Source: Akkermansia muciniphila (GTDB taxonomy: Bacteria > Verrucomicrobiota > Verrucomicrobiia > Verrucomicrobiales > Akkermansiaceae). Taken from it: DNA of 64,000 bases. The notes under the pieces are model-generated. The model saw nothing but the letters and a program-made list of their open reading frames with translations, made no database searches and had not been told where the DNA came from. Below are positions 28,781 through 37,177 of this stretch, one piece after another. The position numbers and the translations under genes were made by a program. The stretch covers positions 1 through 64,000 of the forward strand of contig CAMDLP010000007.1 of the NCBI GenBank assembly GCA_945901795.1, read 5' to 3'. Positions within the stretch are counted from its first letter, which is position 1; each line of letters opens with the position of its first letter.

Positions 28781-30101
28781 TGATGAGTGTTTCTGTGGAC
28801 TCGACTACATTCGCGTGCTCGACGAGGAAGTCAATGGTCTTGCCGATGGCCATCGAGCTGCGGATGTTCTGGATGCGACCGGCGCGCTGCATGTCCTTGA
28901 TGAATTTTTTTGGTGCGACTTTGCGCTGGGTGGCGATTTGGGCGAGATGATTGATCAACTCGGAGTCGGAAACGGTGATTTTTTCGATCCGCGCGATTTC
29001 CTGGAGGATGAAATTGGTGCGGAGGTTGGAGACCGCTTGTTGGCCGGCGCTGGCGAAGATTTCGTTCTGTTGGGATTCGATTTCGTCTTCGCTCATGCCG
29101 GATTGGACGCCGCGCTTCACCATGGCGTCGGCCTGGCTTTGCGTTTCCTGGGTGATGAGTTCTTCGGGGAGCTCGAAATCGACCTGCGCGTTGAAGTGGG
29201 CGACGATTTGATTCACCTTCATGTCCGAGATTTTCCGGTCGCGTTCGCCGGCCATGTTTTCGCGGATGATTTCCTTGATGTCGGCCATCGTCTTGCCGGG
29301 AGCGAGGCGGTTGGCCATCTCGTCATCGAGGGCGGGAAGGATCGCTTCCTTGAGTTCCTTGAGGACGGTTTGGAAAACGATTTCCTTGTTGGCGAGTTCG
29401 CTGACCGGGAAATCTTCGGGAAGGGTGAGGGTGATTTCGCGGGAATCTCCGGCATTCATTCCGACGAGTTGAGCGACGAATCCGGGAAGGAAGGCTTTTT
29501 CATCGAGGCGGACCCAGAAGCCTTCGCGGCCGGTGAGGTAACCGGCGGGTTTGCCGAGGAATTCCTCGGTCGGTTTGCCCTCGACGGTCGAGGTGTAGTC
29601 GATGACGGCGAAGTCGCCCATGGCGGCGGCGCGGCCTTCGATCGCGTTGAAATCCGCAAAACGTTCCTGGAGCGCGGTGAGCTGGGCTTCGATTTCCTCG
29701 CCTGGAACCGCAGCTGGCGGGACGGTCACGCTGACGCCTTTGTATTCAGGGAGAGTGACTTCGGGAGCGAGAGTGAGCTTGGAAACGAAAGTGATGCTGC
29801 CGTTCGGATGGGTGGTGACGTCTTCAGGCACGCCGAAGTCGAGGACGTGCAGGGATTCCTGTTTGAGGGCTTCGTCGTAGGCCTCGCTGATGAGTGCTTC
29901 GTTGAGCTGGTCGGAAATTTCCTTTTGGAAGCGTTTTTCGACCACCGCGCGGGGGGCTTTGCCGGGGCGGAAGCCGGGGACGCGGGCCTTGCTGGCGTAG
30001 CCTTTGACGATTTGATCGCGTTCGCCTTGGACTTTGTCCGCTGGAATTTCAACGCGAAGGGTAGCGACGCACTTTGGCAACTTTTCGACAACAATGTTCA
30101 T
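28773..30101 (-). CDS. tig: Trigger factor, ribosome-associated chaperone
   Basis: Trigger factor binds the ribosomal exit tunnel and helps nascent chains fold. I start it at ATG 30099-30101 ([10 protein letters not shown]), which gives 442 residues; the open frame reaches 19 codons further. The ribosome-docking motif is GFRPGKAPR (family GFRxGKxP). The FKBP-like prolyl isomerase region is about 155-240, and a long helical C-terminal domain follows. It is first of tig-clpP-clpX. Confidence 0.95.
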   Translation of the reverse strand: MNIVVEKLPKCVATLRVEIPADKVQGERDQIVKGYASKARVPGFRPGKAPRAVVEKRFQKEISDQLNEALISEAYDEALKQESLHVLDFGVPEDVTTHPNGSITFVSKLTLAPEVTLPEYKGVSVTVPPAAVPGEEIEAQLTALQERFADFNAIEGRAAAMGDFAVIDYTSTVEGKPTEEFLGKPAGYLTGREGFWVRLDEKAFLPGFVAQLVGMNAGDSREITLTLPEDFPVSELANKEIVFQTVLKELKEAILPALDDEMANRLAPGKTMADIKEIIRENMAGERDRKISDMKVNQIVAHFNAQVDFELPEELITQETQSQADAMVKRGVQSGMSEDEIESQQNEIFASAGQQAVSNLRTNFILQEIARIEKITVSDSELINHLAQIATQRKVAPKKFIKDMQRAGRIQNIRSSMAIGKTIDFLVEHANVVESTETLIND

Positions 30102-30135
30102 GATAAATTGGGCCGACTTCGGCGTCGGGACAGGC

Positions 30136-30165
30136 AACCTAGAGGAAACCGTCGTCACTTGTCAA
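30136..30165 (-). promoter_or_regulatory. Candidate promoter of tig-clpP-clpX
   Basis: On the minus strand a perfect TTGACA (30165-30160) is followed by an 18-bp spacer and TAGGTT (30141-30136), a 3 of 6 match to TATAAT. Transcription would begin about 30 bp before the tig ATG. The -35 is strong and the -10 weak, so the call is tentative. Confidence 0.4.
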
Positions 30166-30186
30166 ACGAGGCGTGCATTTTATGAC

Positions 30187-31032
30187 TCAATCCGGCCCTT
30201 CGGTCCTGCCCGCCCAATGCCAAAGGCCGGGATCGAGTTCGTGGCGGGCGGATTTGGCGAGGGCTTCGGAATCGGCGCCATCATTCAGGACGGCGAAAAC
30301 TGTGGAGCCGGAGCCGCTCATCAGCGCGGCGGCGGTTTCCCTGCGTGCCAAGAGCCATTGTTTGAGCTCGGCGAGGAAGCGGTGTTTTTCAAAAACGGGA
30401 CGTTCGAGATCGTTTGAAAGCGAGATTCCGTCGATTTCCTGAGCGGTGTAGCGCACGCCGGGAAGTTTGAGCGATTGTTGCCATCGGCCGTAAGCGTCCG
30501 GCGTCGGAACGCTGAAGGATGGCTTGAGGAGTAAAACCGTCATGGACTGCGGGGAGGGGGCGGGTTCGATTTTTTCGCCGCGGCCGGTGCAGCGGGAGGC
30601 TCCGGTGGTGAGGAAAAACGGGATATCCGAGCCGAGCGAAGCGGCGACTTCGTTTATGGAATCGACGCTGAGTCGGAAATCATGGAGCCGGTTGAGTCCC
30701 AGCAAAGTCGTGGCGGCGTCGCTGCTGCCGCCGCCGAGTCCGGCACCGTGAGGAATGGTTTTCTTGAGGGAAATCGCACAGGGGCAGGAAATGCCGGCGG
30801 CGGACTCGTAGGCTCGCACGGCTTTGACGACGAGGTTTCCCTCATCGCCGGGCACGCTCGGGTCGTCGCATTTGAACGAGAATTCATCGGCTTGGCTGAA
30901 CTCGAGCTCGTCGGCCAAGCCGGGCAGTTTCACCATCAACGTGTCGATTTCATGGAATCCGTCGTCGCGCTTGCCGAGCACGCGCAATGAGAGATTCAGC
31001 TTGGCGGGGGCTTGGAGATTGAAGGTGATCAT
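30187..31032 (-). CDS. ispE: 4-diphosphocytidyl-2-C-methyl-D-erythritol kinase
   Basis: IspE phosphorylates CDP-methylerythritol in the non-mevalonate isoprenoid pathway. The 281 residues carry GHMP-kinase motifs: APAKLNLSLRVLGKRDDGFHE at the N-terminus, PHGAGLGGGSSDAA as the phosphate loop, and LMSGSGSTVFAV near the C-terminus. It overlaps the end of pgeF by four bases (ATGA), so the two are translationally coupled. Confidence 0.96.
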   Translation of the reverse strand: MITFNLQAPAKLNLSLRVLGKRDDGFHEIDTLMVKLPGLADELEFSQADEFSFKCDDPSVPGDEGNLVVKAVRAYESAAGISCPCAISLKKTIPHGAGLGGGSSDAATTLLGLNRLHDFRLSVDSINEVAASLGSDIPFFLTTGASRCTGRGEKIEPAPSPQSMTVLLLKPSFSVPTPDAYGRWQQSLKLPGVRYTAQEIDGISLSNDLERPVFEKHRFLAELKQWLLARRETAAALMSGSGSTVFAVLNDGADSEALAKSARHELDPGLWHWAGRTEGPD

Positions 31033-31745
31033 GGGAGAAAATCGCGGGTAATCAGGGCCATCATGCGACCGGTTTTGCCAAGTTCCCGACGGTAGCTGTA
31101 GAAATGCTCCAGATCGGATGCGGTGTTCAGTCCGCAGTCGAGATAGCTGCCGACCCCGGCGCGGGCGGCTTGGTGGCCGATATCAGCGGCGAAATCCACG
31201 TCGTAGTCGGGTTTGCGGATGCACGGGCTGAGCACGGCGGTGATGTCCTCGGGCCGGGTGCCGAATTGCGCGGCCATCACGCCGAGTGCGGCTTCGAAAA
31301 TATTCCCTTCGGTGCCTTTTTTTCCCGAATGCAGCAGTCCGATCGCGCCCGTCTTGCGATCTGCGAGCCAGATTGCGCCGCAGTCCGCCGCATAAATCGC
31401 GAGAACGACGCCCGGTTTGCAAGTCACCAAGCCATCGACGCCCGGAACGACCGGTAGTCCGTCGGGCGCGATGATTTGCGGGCTTCCGGGGACGATCGCC
31501 AAGGAAACGCCGTGAATTTGCTCCGCGCGCCACCATTCCGCGGCTGCTCCGGCGAAATTGGCCACCGCGGCGGCATGGAGCGGACGCAGCAAATTCATCG
31601 CTTCATCCCGGTCGCCGGTGATGGGTAAATCCGGCACGCGCCCGACCCACCCGGCGCGGACACCGGGGATCGAATTCAAGGACTCCAGAAAGGGGAACGC
31701 CTCCGTCACCCGGGGACGGTAACGGAGGCGCTGAGGATTCGCCAA
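31029..31745 (-). CDS. pgeF: PgeF/YfiH-family peptidoglycan editing protein
   Basis: This family was once called multicopper polyphenol oxidase and also shows purine nucleoside phosphorylase-type activities; in E. coli PgeF (YfiH) removes wrongly incorporated serine from UDP-MurNAc peptides. The 238 residues keep the zinc ligands: His in EQIHG, Cys in YAADCGA, and His in LLHSGKKG. The last motif differs from the usual HAGWRG, keeping the histidine but not the W-R. It is upstream of and overlaps ispE. Confidence 0.85.
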   Translation of the reverse strand: MANPQRLRYRPRVTEAFPFLESLNSIPGVRAGWVGRVPDLPITGDRDEAMNLLRPLHAAAVANFAGAAAEWWRAEQIHGVSLAIVPGSPQIIAPDGLPVVPGVDGLVTCKPGVVLAIYAADCGAIWLADRKTGAIGLLHSGKKGTEGNIFEAALGVMAAQFGTRPEDITAVLSPCIRKPDYDVDFAADIGHQAARAGVGSYLDCGLNTASDLEHFYSYRRELGKTGRMMALITRDFLP

Positions 31746-31775
31746 GCTGGTTTATTCAGAGGAGAAAACTATTGA

Positions 31776-32231
31776 TCACGCGATCACGCGGCCACTGATG
31801 GCGCGCTTGGTGTGTTCAACGGTTTCCGCCTGGTCTTCATCCATACCGGCCAGAATACCCACCAGATCGTTGGCAATTTCCGAGCGCATCTTCGAAACGA
31901 GTTCGATTCCTTTAGCGGTGATGCGGACCATGATTTTACGGCGATCTTCGGCGGCGTGTGCTCGCTCAACGTAGGACAGTTTTTCCAACCGATCGACTAA
32001 GCCGGTGGCAGCGGCGGTCGAGTGGCCCATCTTTTTCGCAATGTCGGACATCGTGAGATATTCTTCGCTGGATAGGTAGGTTAGGAGGAAGAACTGCGGG
32101 AACGAGACGTTTCCTTTGTTGAGTTCTGTTGACAGGTTTAGGATGCAGCTCCGCTGGGTAAACAGGACGAAGTCAGCAAGACGGTCCGCGTCGGCTTTCA
32201 CCGAAGCGCCCGAGGCGTTCATTGTTTTCAT
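31776..32231 (-). CDS. MarR-family transcriptional regulator
   Basis: The 151 residues form a winged helix: LTMSDIAKKMGHSTAAATGLVDRLEKLSYVERAHAAEDRRKIMVRITAKG, with the DRR wing motif typical of MarR. Such proteins are dimeric repressors that usually control their own gene or a neighbour and respond to small phenolic ligands. The ligand is unknown. A CATGT-N6-ACATG palindrome 20 bp upstream may be its operator. The nearest gene of possible interest, a small lipoprotein, lies upstream on the same strand. Confidence 0.9.
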   Translation of the reverse strand: MKTMNASGASVKADADRLADFVLFTQRSCILNLSTELNKGNVSFPQFFLLTYLSSEEYLTMSDIAKKMGHSTAAATGLVDRLEKLSYVERAHAAEDRRKIMVRITAKGIELVSKMRSEIANDLVGILAGMDEDQAETVEHTKRAISGRVIA

Positions 32232-32424
32232 TTTGGCTGGTTGTAGTGTTCATGTTTCGGGACATGTAAGGGGGCACAGCCATTGCGAAAGAGAAGCTAC
32301 CCGGCTTCCCGGATAGTAATCAACTCTAAAATTAAATATTTACGGCTGTGCTCGGTTTCTCAAGCGGGACTTTTTTAAAATACATAGAGCTAAGAGGTTT
32401 TGAAAGCAAAGAATTCACGAAAAG
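32232..32424. other. AT-rich intergenic region upstream of marR
   Basis: This 193-bp stretch is clearly more AT-rich than its neighbours. It holds the CATGT/ACATG palindrome and an 8-bp perfect inverted repeat GCACAGCC (32274-32281) / GGCTGTGC (32344-32351) with a 62-nt interval. The lipoprotein gene ends at its right edge. It probably contains the marR promoter; several AT-rich hexamers could serve as the -10 and I cannot choose. Confidence 0.55.
32251..32266. promoter_or_regulatory. Possible MarR operator palindrome
   Basis: CATGT (32251-32255) and ACATG (32262-32266) are perfect inverted half-sites separated by six bases. They lie 20 bp upstream of the marR start, where an autoregulatory site would be expected. 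Only one copy was seen, so the link to this regulator is inference. Confidence 0.35.
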
Positions 32425-32850
32425 TTAATTATTTTTTTGAACATTTTCCGGAAGTGCTTCGTTTTGAGGTTGAGGCAGTTCGGGAGTTGTTATCACTTCG
32501 GTAGGTTTGGCGATGTGCTGGGAATAGACCGCGTCGCCCACTTCAACGTTGCCGGATTGGAGGTCGGCCGCCGCGAATTCGCCGAGGGTTTCGCCGGTGG
32601 TCCGGAGATTGGCGGTCCGGTCATCCGGGCCACGAGTGGTGAGAATTCGGCCGGATTCGATATTCCATTTGCCGTAACTTTGAATCAAAACGAAGCGTCG
32701 GTCCGCAGGGATGGAGGCGACGCGGCCCACCAGTTTGGGGCCTTCTTCCAGGGTTTTTGTGGGCTCGGGTTTGGCCGATTGGGTGGAGGCGCAGGAGGAA
32801 ATGACAAGGCAGGAGAAGGCTGCAAACAGGACGGCAGAATTCAATTTCAT
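32425..32850 (-). CDS. Small predicted lipoprotein
   Basis: The start at ATG 32848-32850 gives MKLNSAVLFAAFSCLVISSC, a signal peptide with a lipobox (VISSC); an upstream ATG adds 16 basic residues and fits export less well. The mature part of about 120 residues has a core near PKLVGRVASIPADRRFVLIQSYG, an SH3-like beta pattern seen in small verrucomicrobial proteins. The tail is rich in Pro, Gln and Asn. No enzymatic motif is seen. It lies 44 bp after birA on the same strand. Confidence 0.7.
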   Translation of the reverse strand: MKLNSAVLFAAFSCLVISSCASTQSAKPEPTKTLEEGPKLVGRVASIPADRRFVLIQSYGKWNIESGRILTTRGPDDRTANLRTTGETLGEFAAADLQSGNVEVGDAVYSQHIAKPTEVITTPELPQPQNEALPENVQKNN

Positions 32851-32894
32851 GAAGGGAGCTTGGTGCCGCTTGGTTCGAAAAGAAACCCGGGATT

Positions 32895-33653
32895 TCATGG
32901 CGGCAGCAATCGCACCTCGTCGGCTTGGATCAGGCGCTCGAGTCCGCGTTCGCTGCGGAGCAGGAGTTCGCCGCCCGCCGCGATTCCCTCGACGAGGCCG
33001 ATTCTCGGTCCGCTCGCGGTGGTCAGGCTCACTCGTTTTCCCGTCAAAACGCAGCGCAGCCGCACGGCGGATAGCAACTCCTCAAAATCATGGCTGATTT
33101 GGTGACGGCGTCGGGCGAATTTGCGGATGATGGCCCCCAAGACCTCGGCGCGGGAAAATGCCTGCGCGGTCTCGATCTGGAGCGAGGTCGCAATTTCCGA
33201 AACTTCGGGCGGAAAGCCGGTGGTGTTGACGTTCAGGCCGATCCCGACGACCGCGAAATCCGCGCCGGCTTCGACGAGGATGCCGGCCGTTTTCCGGTGT
33301 CCAATCCAGACATCGTTAGGCCATTTGATACCGGCGTGCGGACCGAAGGTTTCCACCGCCTCCGCCACCGCGAGTCCGGCCGCTAGGGCGAGTCTCGGCC
33401 ACAGTGATTTCGGCTCTTGCGGGCGGATGAGGATTGAAAATGCAAGTGATTCACCGGCCGGGGAAAACCATGCCGCGCCGCGCCGTCCGCGGCCGGCGGT
33501 CTGGCGCTCGGCGAGGACGATCAGCCCGTCCGCGGCTCCCGTCTGGGCGAGCATGCGGACTTCGTCGTTGGTGGACTCCACGGATTCGCGGACCAGCAGG
33601 CGGAACGGTTCGGGGAAATCCGCGGCGGCCGCTGTGAAATCTTCGGCTGTCAT
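32895..33653 (-). CDS. birA: Biotin--[acetyl-CoA-carboxylase] ligase
   Basis: The enzyme activates biotin with ATP and attaches it to the carboxylase carrier protein. The 252 residues contain the nucleotide/biotin loop GRGRRGAAWFSP and KWPNDVWIGHRKTAGIL. The N-terminal DNA-binding winged helix of E. coli BirA is absent, so this is a class I ligase without repressor function. It starts three bases after nadC, indicating co-transcription of two cofactor genes. Confidence 0.92.
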   Translation of the reverse strand: MTAEDFTAAAADFPEPFRLLVRESVESTNDEVRMLAQTGAADGLIVLAERQTAGRGRRGAAWFSPAGESLAFSILIRPQEPKSLWPRLALAAGLAVAEAVETFGPHAGIKWPNDVWIGHRKTAGILVEAGADFAVVGIGLNVNTTGFPPEVSEIATSLQIETAQAFSRAEVLGAIIRKFARRRHQISHDFEELLSAVRLRCVLTGKRVSLTTASGPRIGLVEGIAAGGELLLRSERGLERLIQADEVRLLPP

Positions 33654-33656
33654 TGG

Positions 33657-34505
33657 CTAGAGAGTTTCGAAATCCAGCCCGACGTCGAGCGCCGGAGCCG
33701 AGTGGGTGAGGGCGCCAACGGAGATGAAATCCACTCCGGTTTCTGCAATTTTACACAGTGTTTCCAAAGTGACGCCGCCGCTGGCTTCGAGCTGTGGTTT
33801 GCCGCGTTCTCCGCGCATTTCCACTGCCGCGCGCAGTTCCTCCAAGCTCATGTTATCCAGCAAAATGAAATCAACGCCGTCCATCGCGAGGAAGGCCCGG
33901 ACTTGCTCCAGGCTATCCGCTTCGAGTTCCACCTCTACCCCGGGCTTGTCCGACTTGAGTTGATCGATCGCCGCTTGGATGGCCTTAAGTCCGCCCTCGG
34001 CGACGAGATGGTTGTCCTTCACCATCGCGCGGTCGTAAAGACCGAGACGGTGATTGGTGCCGCCGCCATCGAGAACCGCTTGTTTTTCCAACAGGCGGTA
34101 TGCAGGCGTCGTCTTCCGCGTGTCCAGAATCCGAGAGCGGGTGCCTTTTACTTGCTCCACGTAGCGTGCGGTCAGCGTGGCCACTCCGCTGAGATGTTGG
34201 AGAAAATTGAGCGCCGTCCGTTCGGCGGTTAGAATCGACCGGGCGGAGCCTTCCACCCGGATCAACAAAGCTCCGGCGGCCACGCGGCTGCCGTCGGAAA
34301 TTAGGATTTCCACCGCCAGCGAGGGATCGACCGTGCTGAAAACCCGCGCCGCCAACCCGACTCCGGACACCACGCCGTCCTTGCGCACCGCCACGAACGC
34401 GCAGGCCCGGCGCTCTTCCGGGATGAAATAAAGTGACGTGATATCGCCACTGCCGATGTCTTCGGCGAGCGCGAGTTCGATCAGAATGTCTGAATGGTCG
34501 TTCAT
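33657..34505 (-). CDS. nadC: Nicotinate-nucleotide pyrophosphorylase (carboxylating)
   Basis: NadC converts quinolinate and PRPP to nicotinate mononucleotide in de novo NAD synthesis. The 282 residues contain LALAEDIGSGDITS, ERTALNFLQHLSGVATLT, the substrate loop ILDTRKTTPAYR, and GLYDRAMVKDNHL. The C-terminal barrel motif VDFILLDNMSLEEL and the glycine-rich EASGGVTLET are intact. nadA and nadB are not in the window. Confidence 0.96.
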   Translation of the reverse strand: MNDHSDILIELALAEDIGSGDITSLYFIPEERRACAFVAVRKDGVVSGVGLAARVFSTVDPSLAVEILISDGSRVAAGALLIRVEGSARSILTAERTALNFLQHLSGVATLTARYVEQVKGTRSRILDTRKTTPAYRLLEKQAVLDGGGTNHRLGLYDRAMVKDNHLVAEGGLKAIQAAIDQLKSDKPGVEVELEADSLEQVRAFLAMDGVDFILLDNMSLEELRAAVEMRGERGKPQLEASGGVTLETLCKIAETGVDFISVGALTHSAPALDVGLDFETL

Positions 34506-34533
34506 CGAGGCGATTGAATGACAGCCCGCACGC

Positions 34534-35487
34534 TCATGGCAACAAGGCTTTCAGCCCGATCCACTCGCTGCCCCAAGTGATGATCCACGGCAGCGTGAGC
34601 AAGCTCAGCACCGTTGTCGCGATCACGATTTGCACCGCCACCGCAGGCCGTCCGCCATAAATCCGCGCCAGCAAAATCGCCGACATCCCCGCCGGCATCG
34701 CCGCCTGCACCACTAACACCTGACGCAACTCCACCGGCAGCGGGAAAAATTTTGCAGCTGCGAGAATCGCCATCGGGGCGAGGATCAGCCGCACCAGCGC
34801 GCCGCCTGCGAGCACCCGCCAGCTCGGCTTCTCCGTGCCTGCCAGATCCATCATCGAGCAACCCGTGATCAGGATTGCCAGCGGAAACGCCCCAACGCCG
34901 ATCAATGAAATCGCTTTTCTAACCGGCCCAGTCACCTGGTCGTCGAGTCCCACCGCCACCATTGCCAGACCGATTACCACCGCGATAATCGGGCCGTTGA
35001 TCAGCCGTCGCCACGGGATTCCGGGCTCGCCGCTCATGATCATGATGCCCACCGACCAGATCGCGATTTCCACCCCGATGTTGTGCACGAAAAGCAAGGC
35101 CAGTGCCCCCGTTCCCCATAAAATCTCAAGCACCGGAGCCGCCGTGAATCCGAAATTCTGACAGCCCGCGCTCAACGCGAACGTCCGCATCCCCGTCCCG
35201 CGTTCCAGCCCGATCAAGCGGCCCACCACCAGTCCGATCACGATTCCCGCCATGATCAGCCCGAACCCGAGCCCGATCGACCACAGCACCACCGACCCGC
35301 TGCGCAGCACCGAGCTTCCCAGGATTTTATCCAGGATGAAACACGGCAGCATCACCGTGTAAACCACCCGCATCACTCCCGCGTCGTATTCCGCGCGGAG
35401 CACGCCCGTCCGGCGTAAAACCGCCCCTGCAACGATCAGCAAATACACCGGCAGCACCGATGCGATAACGGCACCGGGCGAAATCAC
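34534..35487 (-). CDS. AEC-family (auxin efflux carrier-like) transporter
   Basis: A secondary transporter of the bile/arsenite/riboflavin superfamily; substrates in bacteria include malate and other organic acids, unknown here. From GTG 35487 the protein has 317 residues and about ten membrane helices, the usual family size. An upstream ATG at 35589 shares its CATG with the guaB start on the other strand and would add 34 hydrophilic residues. I prefer GTG because a GGGAG lies 9 bases before it and the first helix begins at once. A cytoplasmic SAGCQNFGF segment resembles the conserved N-Q motif of the family. Confidence 0.85.
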   Translation of the reverse strand: MISPGAVIASVLPVYLLIVAGAVLRRTGVLRAEYDAGVMRVVYTVMLPCFILDKILGSSVLRSGSVVLWSIGLGFGLIMAGIVIGLVVGRLIGLERGTGMRTFALSAGCQNFGFTAAPVLEILWGTGALALLFVHNIGVEIAIWSVGIMIMSGEPGIPWRRLINGPIIAVVIGLAMVAVGLDDQVTGPVRKAISLIGVGAFPLAILITGCSMMDLAGTEKPSWRVLAGGALVRLILAPMAILAAAKFFPLPVELRQVLVVQAAMPAGMSAILLARIYGGRPAVAVQIVIATTVLSLLTLPWIITWGSEWIGLKALLP

Positions 35488-35587
35488 CCTGCCAAACTCC
35501 CGGTCCCGCCCCGCCCGTGCAAGCCCATAATCGCGCGCTTTTTGGATTCGGACTTGCGCCCGGACAAGCGCTTCTATTGACTCCGTC

Positions 35588-37042
35588 ATGGCAGAGATTT
35601 CTCTCGGACTTTCATTTGACGACGTGCTTCTGGTGCCGGCTTTGAGCTCGGTTTTGCCCGGGGAGGCGGATCTTTCCACGCACGTCACGGCGGGGATTCC
35701 GTTGTTTCTTCCTGTCGTTTCGGCGGCCATGGATACGGTTTCCGAGCACGATCTGGCGATCGCCCTGGCTCGCGAGGGCGGCATGGGCGTGATTCACCGG
35801 GCCTGCCCGATCGACGAGCAGGCGGCGATGGTTTGCCGGGTGAAACGTTCGGAAAACGCCGTCATTCAGAAACCCCACACCGTCCGCAAGGAGGACACCG
35901 TCGATCACGTCCGCGCGATCATGGCGAAAAACGGCTTCTCCGGATTTCCCGTGATCGATGCCGACGGCCACCTCGAAGGCATGGTCACCGGCCGCGATGT
36001 CCGCTACCTCGACCGCCTCGACGCGATCGTCGCCGACGTGATGACGCCGCGGGAGAAATTGATCACCGCTCCCGGCAACACCAGCCTCGAGGAAGCCCGC
36101 CGTATTCTCTATCAAAACCGTATTGAAAAGCTTCCTCTCATCGATTCGGACGGTCGTCTCGTCGGACTCATCACCGGTTCCGACATCGAGAAACGCATCA
36201 CCTTCACCAACGCCGCTAAGGATGCTAACGGCCAGCTCCGCTGCGGTGCTGCCGTGGGCGTGGGACCCGATTGCATCGACCGCGGCCGCGTGTTGATCGA
36301 CGCCGGCGCGGACGCGCTTTTCATCGATGCCGCCACCGGCCACACCCGCCACGTGATGGAAGTCATCGGGAAACTCCGCGCGCTTTCGAACGTGCCGGTC
36401 GTTGCTGGAAACGTCGTCACTGAGCAAGGCGCGCGCGACCTCGTGGCCGCCGGAGCCAGTGCTGTGAAAGTCGGCGTCGGTCCCGGATCGATCTGCACCA
36501 CCCGCGTCATTTCCGGCGTCGGCATGCCGCAGTTCACCGCCATTCAAAACGTCGCCGGCGTCTGCCGCGAGCACGGCGTGAAAGTCATCGCCGACGGTGG
36601 CATCCGCTACTCCGGTGACATCGTCAAGGCGCTCGCCGCCGGTGCCGACCTCGTGATGTTAGGCTCGCTTCTGGCAGGCACCCGCGAAAGCCCCGGCCAG
36701 ACGGTGCAGTCGCAGGGCCGCCGTTTCAAAACCTACCGCGGCATGGGTTCCATCGGAGCCATGCAAAAAGGCGCGGGCGACCGCTACGGCCAGAATAGCT
36801 CCGGCAAGCTCGTCGCCGAAGGTGTCGAAGGCCGCGTCCCTTACAAAGGCCCGCTGTCCGACGTCATTTTCCAACTCATGGGCGGCCTCAAGTCCGGCAT
36901 GGGCTACATGGGGGCTTCTACCCTAACCGAACTCCGCGAGCGCGCCAACTTCGTCCGCGTCACCGCCGGCGGCCTGCGCGAAAGCCACGTCCATGACATC
37001 GTCATGACCGAGGAGCCGACGAACTATCAGCCGTTGAGCTAA
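35588..37042 (+). CDS. guaB: Inosine-5'-monophosphate dehydrogenase
   Basis: GuaB oxidises IMP to XMP with NAD, the first committed step to GMP. The 484 residues form a TIM barrel interrupted by two CBS domains (about 92-205). The catalytic loop GPGSICTTR carries Cys303, and [18 protein letters not shown] binds the phosphate. The flap MGSIGAM is followed by RYGQ. It is followed by guaA, but the two are separated by a large inverted repeat at 37053-37157. Confidence 0.97.
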   Translation: MAEISLGLSFDDVLLVPALSSVLPGEADLSTHVTAGIPLFLPVVSAAMDTVSEHDLAIALAREGGMGVIHRACPIDEQAAMVCRVKRSENAVIQKPHTVRKEDTVDHVRAIMAKNGFSGFPVIDADGHLEGMVTGRDVRYLDRLDAIVADVMTPREKLITAPGNTSLEEARRILYQNRIEKLPLIDSDGRLVGLITGSDIEKRITFTNAAKDANGQLRCGAAVGVGPDCIDRGRVLIDAGADALFIDAATGHTRHVMEVIGKLRALSNVPVVAGNVVTEQGARDLVAAGASAVKVGVGPGSICTTRVISGVGMPQFTAIQNVAGVCREHGVKVIADGGIRYSGDIVKALAAGADLVMLGSLLAGTRESPGQTVQSQGRRFKTYRGMGSIGAMQKGAGDRYGQNSSGKLVAEGVEGRVPYKGPLSDVIFQLMGGLKSGMGYMGASTLTELRERANFVRVTAGGLRESHVHDIVMTEEPTNYQPLS

Positions 37043-37052
37043 GATGAATTTT

Positions 37053-37157
37053 CACCGCAGAGGCGCAAAGGTCGCGAAGGAACGCAGAGAAGATTTTGAA
37101 TTTGATAGAATCATCTACACTTCTGCGTTCCTTTGCGGCCTCCGCGTCTTTGCGGTA
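37053..37157. repeat. Large inverted repeat of the ACCGCAGAG type between guaB and guaA
   Basis: The left arm begins CACCGCAGAGGCGCAAAGG at 37053 and the right arm ends TTTGCGGTAA at 37157. About 34-bp arms match at 28 positions when aligned in reverse complement, with a 28-nt AT-rich loop. Purine-rich elements of this kind recur in many unrelated bacterial genomes. On RNA it would make a long hairpin between the two cistrons. Confidence 0.8.
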
Positions 37158-37177
37158 AACTCTTTCCCTATTTAAAA

